Source: Actinomycetota bacterium (GTDB taxonomy: Bacteria; Actinomycetota; Acidimicrobiia; Acidimicrobiales; Microtrichaceae). Taken from it: a DNA stretch of 6,714 nucleotides. Below the pieces are notes generated by a model that was given only the letters and a program-made list of their open reading frames with translations, ran no database searches and was not told the DNA's origin. The DNA lies in assembly GCA_009700815.1 (NCBI GenBank), contig WLLG01000115.1:1-6714 (forward strand), written 5' to 3'. Both the position numbers and the translations under genes were made by a program. Positions 1 to 5,222 of the stretch are shown here, in pieces (the first letter of the stretch is position 1; each line of letters opens with the position of its first letter).

Positions 1-335
1 AGCGAACCGTGACTCCAGCCGGCTTCGTGCAACTGTTCGACAGCTGTGCAACACCGTTGCAGAGCGCGGAGGAGTTCCTCGCCGGTCATGTCGAGTGGCC
101 ACAAAAGAGTGCGGGGGCCGTTGTCGAGGAGCAGGAGCAGAGTCTGATCGTCCTCTTCTTTTAGTTCGAGCATGTCCACTACGGCCGAGAGATGCAGAAG
201 CCCGAGTACCTCGGCTTCATGGCGAAGGCGAGAGCGTTCTCGTCCAGTCGCCGATTTCACCAGAATTCGCTGCCCATGTACGAGCTTGTGAGAGATTTTC
301 GTGCTGCTGACCCGCTCTGCGGCCTTCGAAGTCAC
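1..335 (-). CDS. Protein-kinase-fold protein, predicted pseudokinase (N-terminal part; runs off window)
   Basis: An open frame without stops runs from a GTG at 335..333 to the window edge (111 full codons plus two bases encoding Leu). The GTG overlaps the upstream TadG-like stop as GTGA, so translation is probably coupled; only a weak GGAT lies about 7 nt upstream. The translation fits a kinase N-lobe. There is a beta-3 strand ILVK with Lys27, an alpha-C segment LRHEAEVL with candidate Glu40, then SAVVDMLEL (the usual HPNIV region), a hinge-like stretch LLLLLDNGPRTL (residues 66-77), and the helix QLHEAGWSHGSL leading into the catalytic loop. The catalytic HRD/HGD motif reads H109-G110-S111, so the catalytic Asp is Ser, and no GxGxxG loop is visible before Lys27. 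Family knowledge: Hanks-type and APH-like kinases need that Asp. Inference: a pseudokinase or binding protein. The DFG region is outside the window. Kinase fold fairly sure; loss of activity inferred. Confidence 0.75.
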   Translation of the reverse strand, partial: MTSKAAERVSSTKISHKLVHGQRILVKSATGRERSRLRHEAEVLGLLHLSAVVDMLELKEEDDQTLLLLLDNGPRTLLWPLDMTGEELLRALQRCCTAVEQLHEAGWSHGS

Positions 336-823
336 TTGAGGATCCGGCCAGCCGAGGTGACGGTCAAATCCTCATACGCAGACCGGCCGGGCAGGGCCCG
401 CATCATGATGTGGGGAACACGCACGGTGATACGCACCTCGATTGATTTGCGGTCGGTACTCACGATCACAATGACTGGCCCACGCAGCGATGCTGCGGGA
501 ACTCGTGCCGCAATGTGAGCGCGAGCTACTCGCTCTGCGGCAGCAATATCAATGCGCAGTTCGCCGTTTTGTTGAATGAGTCGGGTGTCGAGCATGGCAG
601 CAGCATCGTCTGCGGCGGCCGATACGCTCCGCTGAGCGCTCCGTTGAGCTAGGAAAACAGCAGTCAAGTCAATAGCGATTGACCCGAGTACAAAGAAGAC
701 CAGAATCGAAGCGGGTACGAGCATCAGAGCGGTGCCCCGTGAGGGTCGGGTAGGAGCGTGGAGTCGGAGCTGCGTGGAGCTAGCTCGAGGCGCAAGGAGT
801 AGCGAACTGCTGGAAGTTGGCAC
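332..823 (-). CDS. TadG-like pilus assembly protein with one N-terminal membrane helix
   Basis: A 163-residue protein. A polar Ser/Pro/Arg-rich leader (about 1-30) ends in PSRG. A hydrophobic helix follows (about 31-52, TALMLVPASILVFFVLGSIA), then the sequence QRSAQRSVSAAADDAAAML (60-78). That Ala/Asp-rich stretch is characteristic of TadG/TadE-type proteins just after the membrane helix. The rest (about 85-163) would be extracytoplasmic and has beta-strand-like stretches. It is short for TadG: the large C-terminal domain of the proteobacterial protein is absent, as is usual in actinobacterial loci. I chose the GTG at 823..821 because a perfect eight-base Shine-Dalgarno, GGAGGTGA (837..830), lies 6 nt upstream; the in-frame GTG at 829 abuts that site. 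The start lies 44 nt inside the preceding gene. Its stop overlaps the kinase-like start. Likely a minor pilin or envelope component of the Tad apparatus. Confidence 0.72.
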   Translation of the reverse strand: MPTSSSSLLLAPRASSTQLRLHAPTRPSRGTALMLVPASILVFFVLGSIAIDLTAVFLAQRSAQRSVSAAADDAAAMLDTRLIQQNGELRIDIAAAERVARAHIAARVPAASLRGPVIVIVSTDRKSIEVRITVRVPHIMMRALPGRSAYEDLTVTSAGRILK

Positions 824-1268
824 TAGCACTCACCTCCCGATGCGCATCAATGAGTTCGGTCTGAGTCACGCGAACGGTGGTACTTCCTGCGCCGGCCAGA
901 AATGGAACGCGCACCCAGGGAACCTGAGTGGTGAGTTGCACTACAGCCACGGCGCAGGGGCCAAACCCCTGAGGTTCGCTTGCCTGAATAGACACGCGAT
1001 AGGGAGAAAGGCCTCGCTGGGTGAGTGAGTCCTTTGCGGCGGCCTCTCCTACTACTCGAGCCTGAAAGAAGTACTGCTGTTCGGTATAGGTTCGGAGGTA
1101 CTCACTCGCTGCGGTGTCGAGTGCCATCCGGGCGTCAAGAATTGCCCACAGGTTGAGGATGACGAGGGTCCCCGCCACAAGAATCAGCATGCCGAAAATC
1201 ACACCCTCGCCACCTCCAACTGCCCCGCGTTCTCCAAGGTGCCTGTGCCGCGGGAGCCTCATGTTCAT
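780..1268 (-). CDS. TadE-like minor pilin/pseudopilin protein
   Basis: A 162-residue protein with a short basic N-terminus (MNMRLPRHRHLGERG). A Gly-rich linker follows, then a hydrophobic helix at about 22-44 (GVIFGMLILVAGTLVILNLW). After the helix comes DARMALDTAASEYLRTY (45-61), which resembles the region of TadE proteins that packs beneath the membrane. The later part, with Cys105 and a strand TTVRVTQTELI near 130-140, would be extracytoplasmic. The start at 1268 is supported by an ATGA overlap with the preceding stop and by AAGGAAGG (1279..1272) at good spacing. The pentapeptide GEGVI at the helix start is also present in the Flp-like pilin two genes upstream. By position it corresponds to the second TadE-like protein of actinobacterial tad clusters. 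Function inferred from layout and topology, not from a recognised catalytic motif. Confidence 0.7.
   Translation of the reverse strand: MNMRLPRHRHLGERGAVGGGEGVIFGMLILVAGTLVILNLWAILDARMALDTAASEYLRTYTEQQYFFQARVVGEAAAKDSLTQRGLSPYRVSIQASEPQGFGPCAVAVVQLTTQVPWVRVPFLAGAGSTTVRVTQTELIDAHREVSASANFQQFATPCASS
830..837 (-). promoter_or_regulatory. Strong Shine-Dalgarno for the TadG-like gene
   Basis: The minus strand reads GGAGGTGA, fully complementary to the 16S anti-Shine-Dalgarno core. It lies inside the 3' end of the preceding TadE-like gene, 6 nt before the GTG at 823 and directly abutting the GTG at 829. It therefore decides the start in favour of 823. It is the strongest ribosome-binding site I see in the window. 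Confidence 0.8.
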
Positions 1269-1729
1269 TTCCCTTCCTTTCGAATGATGATGCGGCGATC
1301 TACTGCACCAAGGATTGGTCCTGCGCTAATGAGCCGCGGCAGAAGGCCCATCGCTGGCGATCGAACATGAAGAACAACTACCGAGGAGTTGGGATGTTCA
1401 AACTCCAGGACGACTCGCTGGCCATAGCTGCCGAGAGATTGACGAGCGTGGTCAATTGCGGCGGCCTCAATCTGGCCTAGCGAGACTGCAGATTGAGGCT
1501 CGCTGATCGGGGCTGTGGCCACCCTGCGGGCGGCATCGAAGGCGACTGAATCCACCGTGCTTCGCGTCCAAAGCCCGAGCGAGACGTTGGAAGCGAACCC
1601 AAGCATGGCAATCATCGACGCCACGCCAATCGTGGTGCCGAGGATTCCCGTTCCCCGCTCAGAGACATCTCGTCCCCCAGGAAGGAGAACTGCGAGTCGC
1701 TCTGCGAGGTGTCCTGGAGTGGAGATCAC
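1265..1729 (-). CDS. TadE-like pilus assembly protein
   Basis: A 154-residue protein starting at GTG 1729..1727, which overlaps the pilin stop as GTGA. An upstream in-frame ATG at 1801 would add 24 residues, but it would overlap the pilin by 76 nt, and the extra His/Ser-rich residues look like out-of-frame pilin sequence. The N-terminal tail ends in SERG (23-26). A hydrophobic helix follows at about 27-53 (ILGTTIGVASMIAMLGFASN). Next is STVDSVAFDAARRVATAP (57-74), the Ala/Arg-rich post-helix segment common in TadE proteins. The rest has two probable beta strands (RVVLEFEH, SSVVVLHV) and a basic C-terminus (DRRIIIRKEGK). The canonical TadE glutamate five residues into the processed helix is not visible. 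Likely a minor pilin anchored by its helix. No strong Shine-Dalgarno precedes the GTG, so translation probably depends on the upstream gene. Confidence 0.72.
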   Translation of the reverse strand: MISTPGHLAERLAVLLPGGRDVSERGTGILGTTIGVASMIAMLGFASNVSLGLWTRSTVDSVAFDAARRVATAPISEPQSAVSLGQIEAAAIDHARQSLGSYGQRVVLEFEHPNSSVVVLHVRSPAMGLLPRLISAGPILGAVDRRIIIRKEGK

Positions 1730-2019
1730 CTGCCGATTTGTTCCACTTGTGTGCGGGTGCGACTCGTAGCCGTGCTCATCATGCTGTTGAATCCCGTCCA
1801 CAGCGCAATCCCAAGGAATGCAACGATTAACACTGCAACAGCGGTCGAAATCACTCCTTCACCTCGCTCCGAATTGCGCTTCTTTGCAGCAGGGGTCGCA
1901 TTCGGCGAGGTTGCGGCTAGTAGCGGAACCTCGTGAGCCAAGGGCAGTGCAGTCGTAGCCGCATTACCTGTTGTGATGTTGCAAGTATCAGTAGTCGTTA
2001 CTTCTAGTGAGTTGTGCAT
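1726..2019 (-). CDS. Flp-like small pilin with long N-terminal leader
   Basis: A 97-residue protein in the position of the Flp pilin (after tadC, before the tadE-like genes). Residues 1-46 are a Thr/Ala-rich polar leader, followed by a basic-charged boundary KKRNSERG (46-53). One hydrophobic helix (about 55-75, ending GIALWTGF) and a short polar C-terminus (MMSTATSRTRTQVEQIGR) complete it. Processing by a prepilin peptidase after Gly53 would release a pilin of about 44 residues, in the usual mature Flp range. Oddities: the leader is much longer than most Flp leaders, and the canonical Glu-Tyr pair at mature positions 5-6 is missing (EGVISTAV instead). The ATG at 2019 has a weak purine stretch AGAAAGAG about 10 nt upstream; no better internal start exists. 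It is the only gene here preceded by a sizeable gap, which fits separate control of the major pilin. Identity rests on position and topology. Confidence 0.72.
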   Translation of the reverse strand: MHNSLEVTTTDTCNITTGNAATTALPLAHEVPLLAATSPNATPAAKKRNSERGEGVISTAVAVLIVAFLGIALWTGFNSMMSTATSRTRTQVEQIGR

Positions 2020-2120
2020 AGTGATGTTTCTCTTTCTGGTTGTTGATCTGGTTGTTGGTCTGATTGTTGATTAGGTGGGGGTCTTGGCCGCTAGGTCTTG
2101 GGGACGTCTGTGGCGCACGT
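2020..2120 (-). promoter_or_regulatory. tadC-pilin intergenic region (putative leader/regulatory)
   Basis: This 101-nt stretch is the only substantial non-coding gap in the window. It carries the 12-bp tandem array next to the pilin and, closer to tadC, a direct repeat GGTCTTGG at 2080-2087 and 2094-2101 on the plus strand. I looked for a GC-rich hairpin followed by T residues and for a paired -35/-10 on the minus strand and found neither convincingly. A promoter or processing site for separate pilin expression is plausible from the layout only. Confidence 0.4.
2036..2071 (-). repeat. Three tandem 12-bp repeats in the pilin leader
   Basis: Three contiguous 12-bp units occupy 2036-2047, 2048-2059 and 2060-2071. 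On the plus strand they read CTGGTTGTTGAT, CTGGTTGTTGGT and CTGATTGTTGAT; the second and third each differ from the first at one base. On the coding strand the consensus is ATCAACAACCAG, a C/A-rich unit unlikely to fold. The array ends about 17 nt before the pilin ATG, so it forms most of the immediate 5' leader, just upstream of the weak AGAAAGAG ribosome-binding stretch. It could act as an unstructured translation enhancer, a repeated protein-binding site, or a slippage-prone array. Function is inferred; the repeat itself is seen directly. Confidence 0.85.
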
Positions 2121-3038
2121 TCAGGTGGTGCCTGCGACCTGAGCCATGGCTGAGTAGAAGGGCACTGCCAAAAAGATCAAGCCTGGAACCAGCGTCGCTA
2201 CGGTCACGGGAATCCAAACCAGTTGCGCACGACGCTCAATTGACTCAATGAGTTCCCGATGCGCTTCTGCACGGACAGACCGAGCCTCAGCTGAGATCAA
2301 GCTCCCTAGGTCACCCGTTTCTCCATGTAGGGCAAGCACTGCAACGAATCCCCGAATCGAGTCGAGGTCTGCTCGTTCTGCCCACTCGGCCAAGGCGGTG
2401 GTATCCGAAACACCTTGGCGAATCCTGCGCATGACGGCGGTGAGGTCTTCGGCTGCAACACCTGAGCCGCGATCAGCAAGTCGCGAAAGCCCTGAAGTTA
2501 GGGAGTAGCCAGCGCAGAGAAGCATCCCTAATTGCTCCACGATCACCGGGAGTTCGGCTTGAAGCTTGCGCTGTCGTTGAAGGATCTTGGATGACAATTT
2601 TTGCTCTAGGAGGGCCGCAGCGAGGATGGGCAGACCAACTATGAGAAGAATCGAGATTGCAGTCGGCGGAGAGATCCACAGAGCTAGAACGGATCCCGCA
2701 GTGATTCCGAGCACTGCAGCAATCACCTGCTGAAGTCGGAACGAGACGGCATCTTGTGGGGACCCAGCGCGCTCAAGGCGGAGCTCAATAGGAGTGTCAA
2801 TCCCGAGCAGTCGGCTGCCCTTCGAACCAAGGTCTGCAAGGACGGGGCCTATGACTTGTCGAAGCGATGAGAGGTGTCCTAGTTGAACCGTGCCGGGCGA
2901 GATGCCTAGGCGTGCATGGCGGGTGTAGGGGCGAAGTCTGTCGGCAAGTGAATGCTGTCGAATCCATGGGATTTCGCTCAGGCACAGGGTGAGACCTAGC
3001 GCAAAAAAGGCGAGACAGCCCAAGTCGAGAAGGGTCAT
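2121..3038 (-). CDS. tadC: TadC, inner-membrane platform protein of the Tad pilus (T2SS F family)
   Basis: A 305-residue integral membrane protein. Hydrophobic segments lie at about 3-19, 104-122, 125-144 and 275-295. The cytoplasmic T2SSF-type domain spans about 160-275, opening with ELPVIVEQLGMLLCAGYSL and including AVLALHGETGDLGSLI. Family knowledge: TadB and TadC form the inner-membrane platform that couples the TadA ATPase to pilin polymerisation, and about 300 residues is normal. I start at the ATG 3038..3036, which begins directly before the first membrane helix (MTLLDLGCLAFFALGL). An in-frame TTG at 3062 is possible and would overlap tadB, with a GAGG about 11 nt upstream. A farther in-frame ATG at 3119 lies well inside tadB. 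The ATG start leaves a 13-nt gap after tadB, and no good Shine-Dalgarno is seen before it. tadC is followed by the repeat-bearing gap and the pilin. Confidence 0.88.
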   Translation of the reverse strand: MTLLDLGCLAFFALGLTLCLSEIPWIRQHSLADRLRPYTRHARLGISPGTVQLGHLSSLRQVIGPVLADLGSKGSRLLGIDTPIELRLERAGSPQDAVSFRLQQVIAAVLGITAGSVLALWISPPTAISILLIVGLPILAAALLEQKLSSKILQRQRKLQAELPVIVEQLGMLLCAGYSLTSGLSRLADRGSGVAAEDLTAVMRRIRQGVSDTTALAEWAERADLDSIRGFVAVLALHGETGDLGSLISAEARSVRAEAHRELIESIERRAQLVWIPVTVATLVPGLIFLAVPFYSAMAQVAGTT

Positions 3039-3051
3039 CGGAGGCTGCGAT

Positions 3052-3930
3052 TCATTGGTCAAACACCCGCTCTGCCTCGGGGAGGCGCATGATGCGACTG
3101 GCCCACAGCCAGCAGGCAATGATCAGGGCAATTCCAACTGACACCAGGAATTGCCCCATGGGTGATCGATAGGCGGCAGATCCGTTGCCAACGCTGAGCC
3201 CGGCCAACGCCATTCCAGCTGGAACAAGAATCACGAAGATTCTTGCGAGTCTGGCACCTGCTTGTTTGGCATCGGCTTCCTTGCGACCAAGAAGATCTTG
3301 CCGGCGATCCTCGGCGAGTGCTTCGAGTCGCGAGTCGATGTCACCGCCGACTTGTGTCGCCACGAGAAGCGTCTCAAAGGTCGCATCTGCAGTCGGGTCA
3401 GCGAGGCGTTCCTTGAGTACGTGAATCGTGCGTTCAAAATCTGTGGTGAGTGACCACTCTCTCTGAGCGGCCTGAAACGCGCTGCGCAATTCAACAGGCC
3501 CACGTAGTCCTACTTCGAGCAGCGCTTGTGGGATTGATCGGCCTACGGACCCCGTGAGCACACGAAGCTCTTCTATGAACCGCGGCCAGGATTCGCGGGC
3601 TATTGCTCTGGCCTTTGCACGCCTCTTGCGCCAGATGGCAGCTGGGGTAGTTGCTGCACAGCCGCCAATCAGAAGTGTTGAAAGTCCAAATCCAAAGATC
3701 GCTGCGGCGGGAATCATCGCAAGGAGCCCGACGATTGCAGACGCGCTGAGAAACTGAATTGGCGACACTCCGTCAAGACCGGCTTGTAGCAAGAGTCCGT
3801 GCAGGCGTTGATTGAGCGAGCGATTCCGGGAAGGGTGGTCAGAGTCGCGCAGCCGCTGCCCCGTAGTCGAGTGAGTGAGCAAGAAATACACGCCAAGGGC
3901 GGCGCAGGCAGAGAGCAGAAGTGATGTCAT
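3052..3930 (-). CDS. tadB: TadB, inner-membrane platform protein of the Tad pilus (T2SS F family)
   Basis: A 292-residue protein with an N-terminal membrane helix (about 3-19) and a hydrophobic hairpin at about 58-100. The cytoplasmic T2SSF domain (about 112-228) includes WPRFIEELRVLTGSVGRSIPQ and the conserved-type VATQVGGDIDSRLEALAE. Two more membrane segments lie at about 229-246 and 260-278. Family knowledge: it partners TadC as the membrane platform for the TadA motor. The start at 3930 overlaps the tadA stop as ATGA and has a strong Shine-Dalgarno AAGAGGAG (3943..3936) 5 nt upstream. An in-frame ATG at 3954 would add eight residues (MRSGRGAA) but lies upstream of that site, so I reject it. 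The order tadA-tadB-tadC is the usual one. Confidence 0.9.
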   Translation of the reverse strand: MTSLLLSACAALGVYFLLTHSTTGQRLRDSDHPSRNRSLNQRLHGLLLQAGLDGVSPIQFLSASAIVGLLAMIPAAAIFGFGLSTLLIGGCAATTPAAIWRKRRAKARAIARESWPRFIEELRVLTGSVGRSIPQALLEVGLRGPVELRSAFQAAQREWSLTTDFERTIHVLKERLADPTADATFETLLVATQVGGDIDSRLEALAEDRRQDLLGRKEADAKQAGARLARIFVILVPAGMALAGLSVGNGSAAYRSPMGQFLVSVGIALIIACWLWASRIMRLPEAERVFDQ

Positions 3931-5222
3931 CGCTGCTCCTCTTCCACTGCGCACAGCATGCGGGCATCAAACCCGTGTCGAGCGAGTTCCTGAGTTGCCC
4001 GCAGTGGCAAAAGCCCTGTTGGTCGCAGTTTTCCAGAGTCACCTTGGCGTTTGAACAGTTCGGTCGTGGTGAACTGAACTGCTTCTGGTCCTGCCGTGTG
4101 GTCTTCAACAGCCAGAATTTCTGTGACCTGCGGTCCATTCGGGCCCCGTTCGGTATGAACCACCAAGTCGACTGCTTCGCTGACCAGATTGTTGAGCGCA
4201 GCTACTGGCAGGTCACTCGCGGCATCAGAGAGTTGCGCAACAAAGCGCAGCCGGGTGAGTGCAGTGCGAGCTGACCCGGCATGAATTGTTGTGTAGCCAG
4301 TCACCCCAGAGGAGAGGGTGAGTAGCAGCGGCAAAGCCTCACGGTCTCTGACTTCCCCGACGATGGCTACGTCGGGAGCCATTCTTAAGAATCCTGCAAC
4401 TAGGCGCCGCAGGTCGATCTCGGGTCGATCTGCTCGTGAGGGTCGTGTTTGCATGCTCGCAACATTGGCGAGCGGCACATCTGCCTCGAAGACTTCTTCG
4501 GCAACGACGACACGCTGCGAAGGGTCAAGTTCGGCTGCGCAACAGGAGAGCAGTGTGGTTTTTCCTGCGCCTGGCGCTCCAGCAAAGATGATGCTGAGAC
4601 GCGATCTGACTGCAGCGCTGAGGAACTGCGCTGCTTGGGGTGAGATCGACCCGCGATTCACCAGTTCATCAAGCCGAGTGATTGCAACCCCTGTGAATTT
4701 GCGGATGTTGAGCATGAGGTGGCCGCCCCGAGCGAGGTCACCGTGGACGATGTGGATACGTGCGCCGTTGTCGAGCTGGGCATCCTGTAGGCCCTCGGTC
4801 GGGTCGAGTTTGCGATGCGAACTACTCGAGTCATCGAGGAGTTTGGTCAGCGTGCGTGCCACGTGATCATCGTCGTGGAAGACCTCATCATGGAAGGAGC
4901 TTCCTGTTGAGTGGCGCCGAACGAAGATTAAGTCGGGGGAATTCACCATGATCTCCCAGACGTCATCGTCCTCGAGAAGGTCGGTGAGCGGGCCGTACTG
5001 AGCCAGATTTTGAAACGCCCGATTAGCTACTCCCTCGGGATCGGACAGAGAGATTTCCCGCTGACCACGATGATGCTCATCTGACCACTCGCTGATTGCA
5101 GTCTCGATCAGATCTCGAAGATGCTCGCCGCCTTCAGCAGTATCGACATCAAGTGAGAGTGCTGTGGCTCGGACCTGAACGAGCTGCTCAAGTTCTGCCA
5201 AGGGGGACACGGTGGTTTGCAT
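3927..5222 (-). CDS. tadA: TadA/CpaF secretion ATPase of the Tad pilus
   Basis: A 431-residue cytoplasmic ATPase of the VirB11/GspE superfamily that powers pilin assembly. The N-terminal domain (about 1-190) contains YGPLTDLLEDDDVWEIMVN (76-94), the family's pre-ATPase region. Then come Walker A GAPGAGKTT (215-223, with Lys221 and Thr222), an Asp-box-like segment VVVAEEVFEAD (238-248), Walker B region MAPDVAIVGEVRDREAL (281-297), and a His box TTIHAGSARTALTRL (311-325). These are in the order and spacing of CpaF/TadA proteins, and the length is typical. The Asp box is slightly divergent, with Glu-Glu where Glu-Asp is usual. The ATG at 5222 shares its A-T-G with the preceding TGA as TGATG and lacks a visible Shine-Dalgarno, so it is probably translated by reinitiation after the CpaE-like gene. 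It should act with TadB and TadC next door. Confidence 0.95.
   Translation of the reverse strand: MQTTVSPLAELEQLVQVRATALSLDVDTAEGGEHLRDLIETAISEWSDEHHRGQREISLSDPEGVANRAFQNLAQYGPLTDLLEDDDVWEIMVNSPDLIFVRRHSTGSSFHDEVFHDDDHVARTLTKLLDDSSSSHRKLDPTEGLQDAQLDNGARIHIVHGDLARGGHLMLNIRKFTGVAITRLDELVNRGSISPQAAQFLSAAVRSRLSIIFAGAPGAGKTTLLSCCAAELDPSQRVVVAEEVFEADVPLANVASMQTRPSRADRPEIDLRRLVAGFLRMAPDVAIVGEVRDREALPLLLTLSSGVTGYTTIHAGSARTALTRLRFVAQLSDAASDLPVAALNNLVSEAVDLVVHTERGPNGPQVTEILAVEDHTAGPEAVQFTTTELFKRQGDSGKLRPTGLLPLRATQELARHGFDARMLCAVEEEQR
3936..3943 (-). promoter_or_regulatory. Shine-Dalgarno deciding the tadB start
   Basis: The minus strand reads AAGAGGAG, 5 nt before the ATG at 3930 and within the last codons of tadA. 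It supports the start that overlaps the tadA stop (ATGA) over the in-frame ATG at 3954, which lies 5' of it. Confidence 0.75.

Noticed and set aside
192..518. 108-residue plus-strand open frame at the left edge
   Set aside because: The minus strand here encodes the kinase-fold and TadG-like proteins with recognisable motifs, so the plus frame is a shadow.
1730..1801. Upstream ATG extension of the first TadE-like protein
   Set aside because: It would overlap the pilin by 76 nt with a His/Ser-rich stretch that looks like shifted pilin sequence; the GTG at 1729 gives the GTGA overlap seen elsewhere in the operon.
2036..2071. CRISPR array
   Set aside because: The three 12-bp units are contiguous with no spacers and no cas genes are present.
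2020..2120. Rho-independent terminator or clear promoter
   Set aside because: No GC-rich inverted repeat followed by T residues and no well-spaced -35/-10 pair is visible on the minus strand.
3039..3119. ATG at 3119 as tadC start
   Set aside because: It overlaps tadB by 68 nt and adds a Cys/Pro/Ser-rich stretch before the natural first membrane helix; the TTG at 3062 stays a minor alternative.
3931..3954. Upstream ATG for tadB
   Set aside because: It lies upstream of the strong AAGAGGAG site, which serves the ATG at 3930 that overlaps the tadA stop.
4318..4866. 182-residue plus-strand open frame
   Set aside because: It lies entirely antisense to the conserved ATPase core of tadA, is Ser/Arg-rich with no domain, and is explained by codon bias of the real gene.
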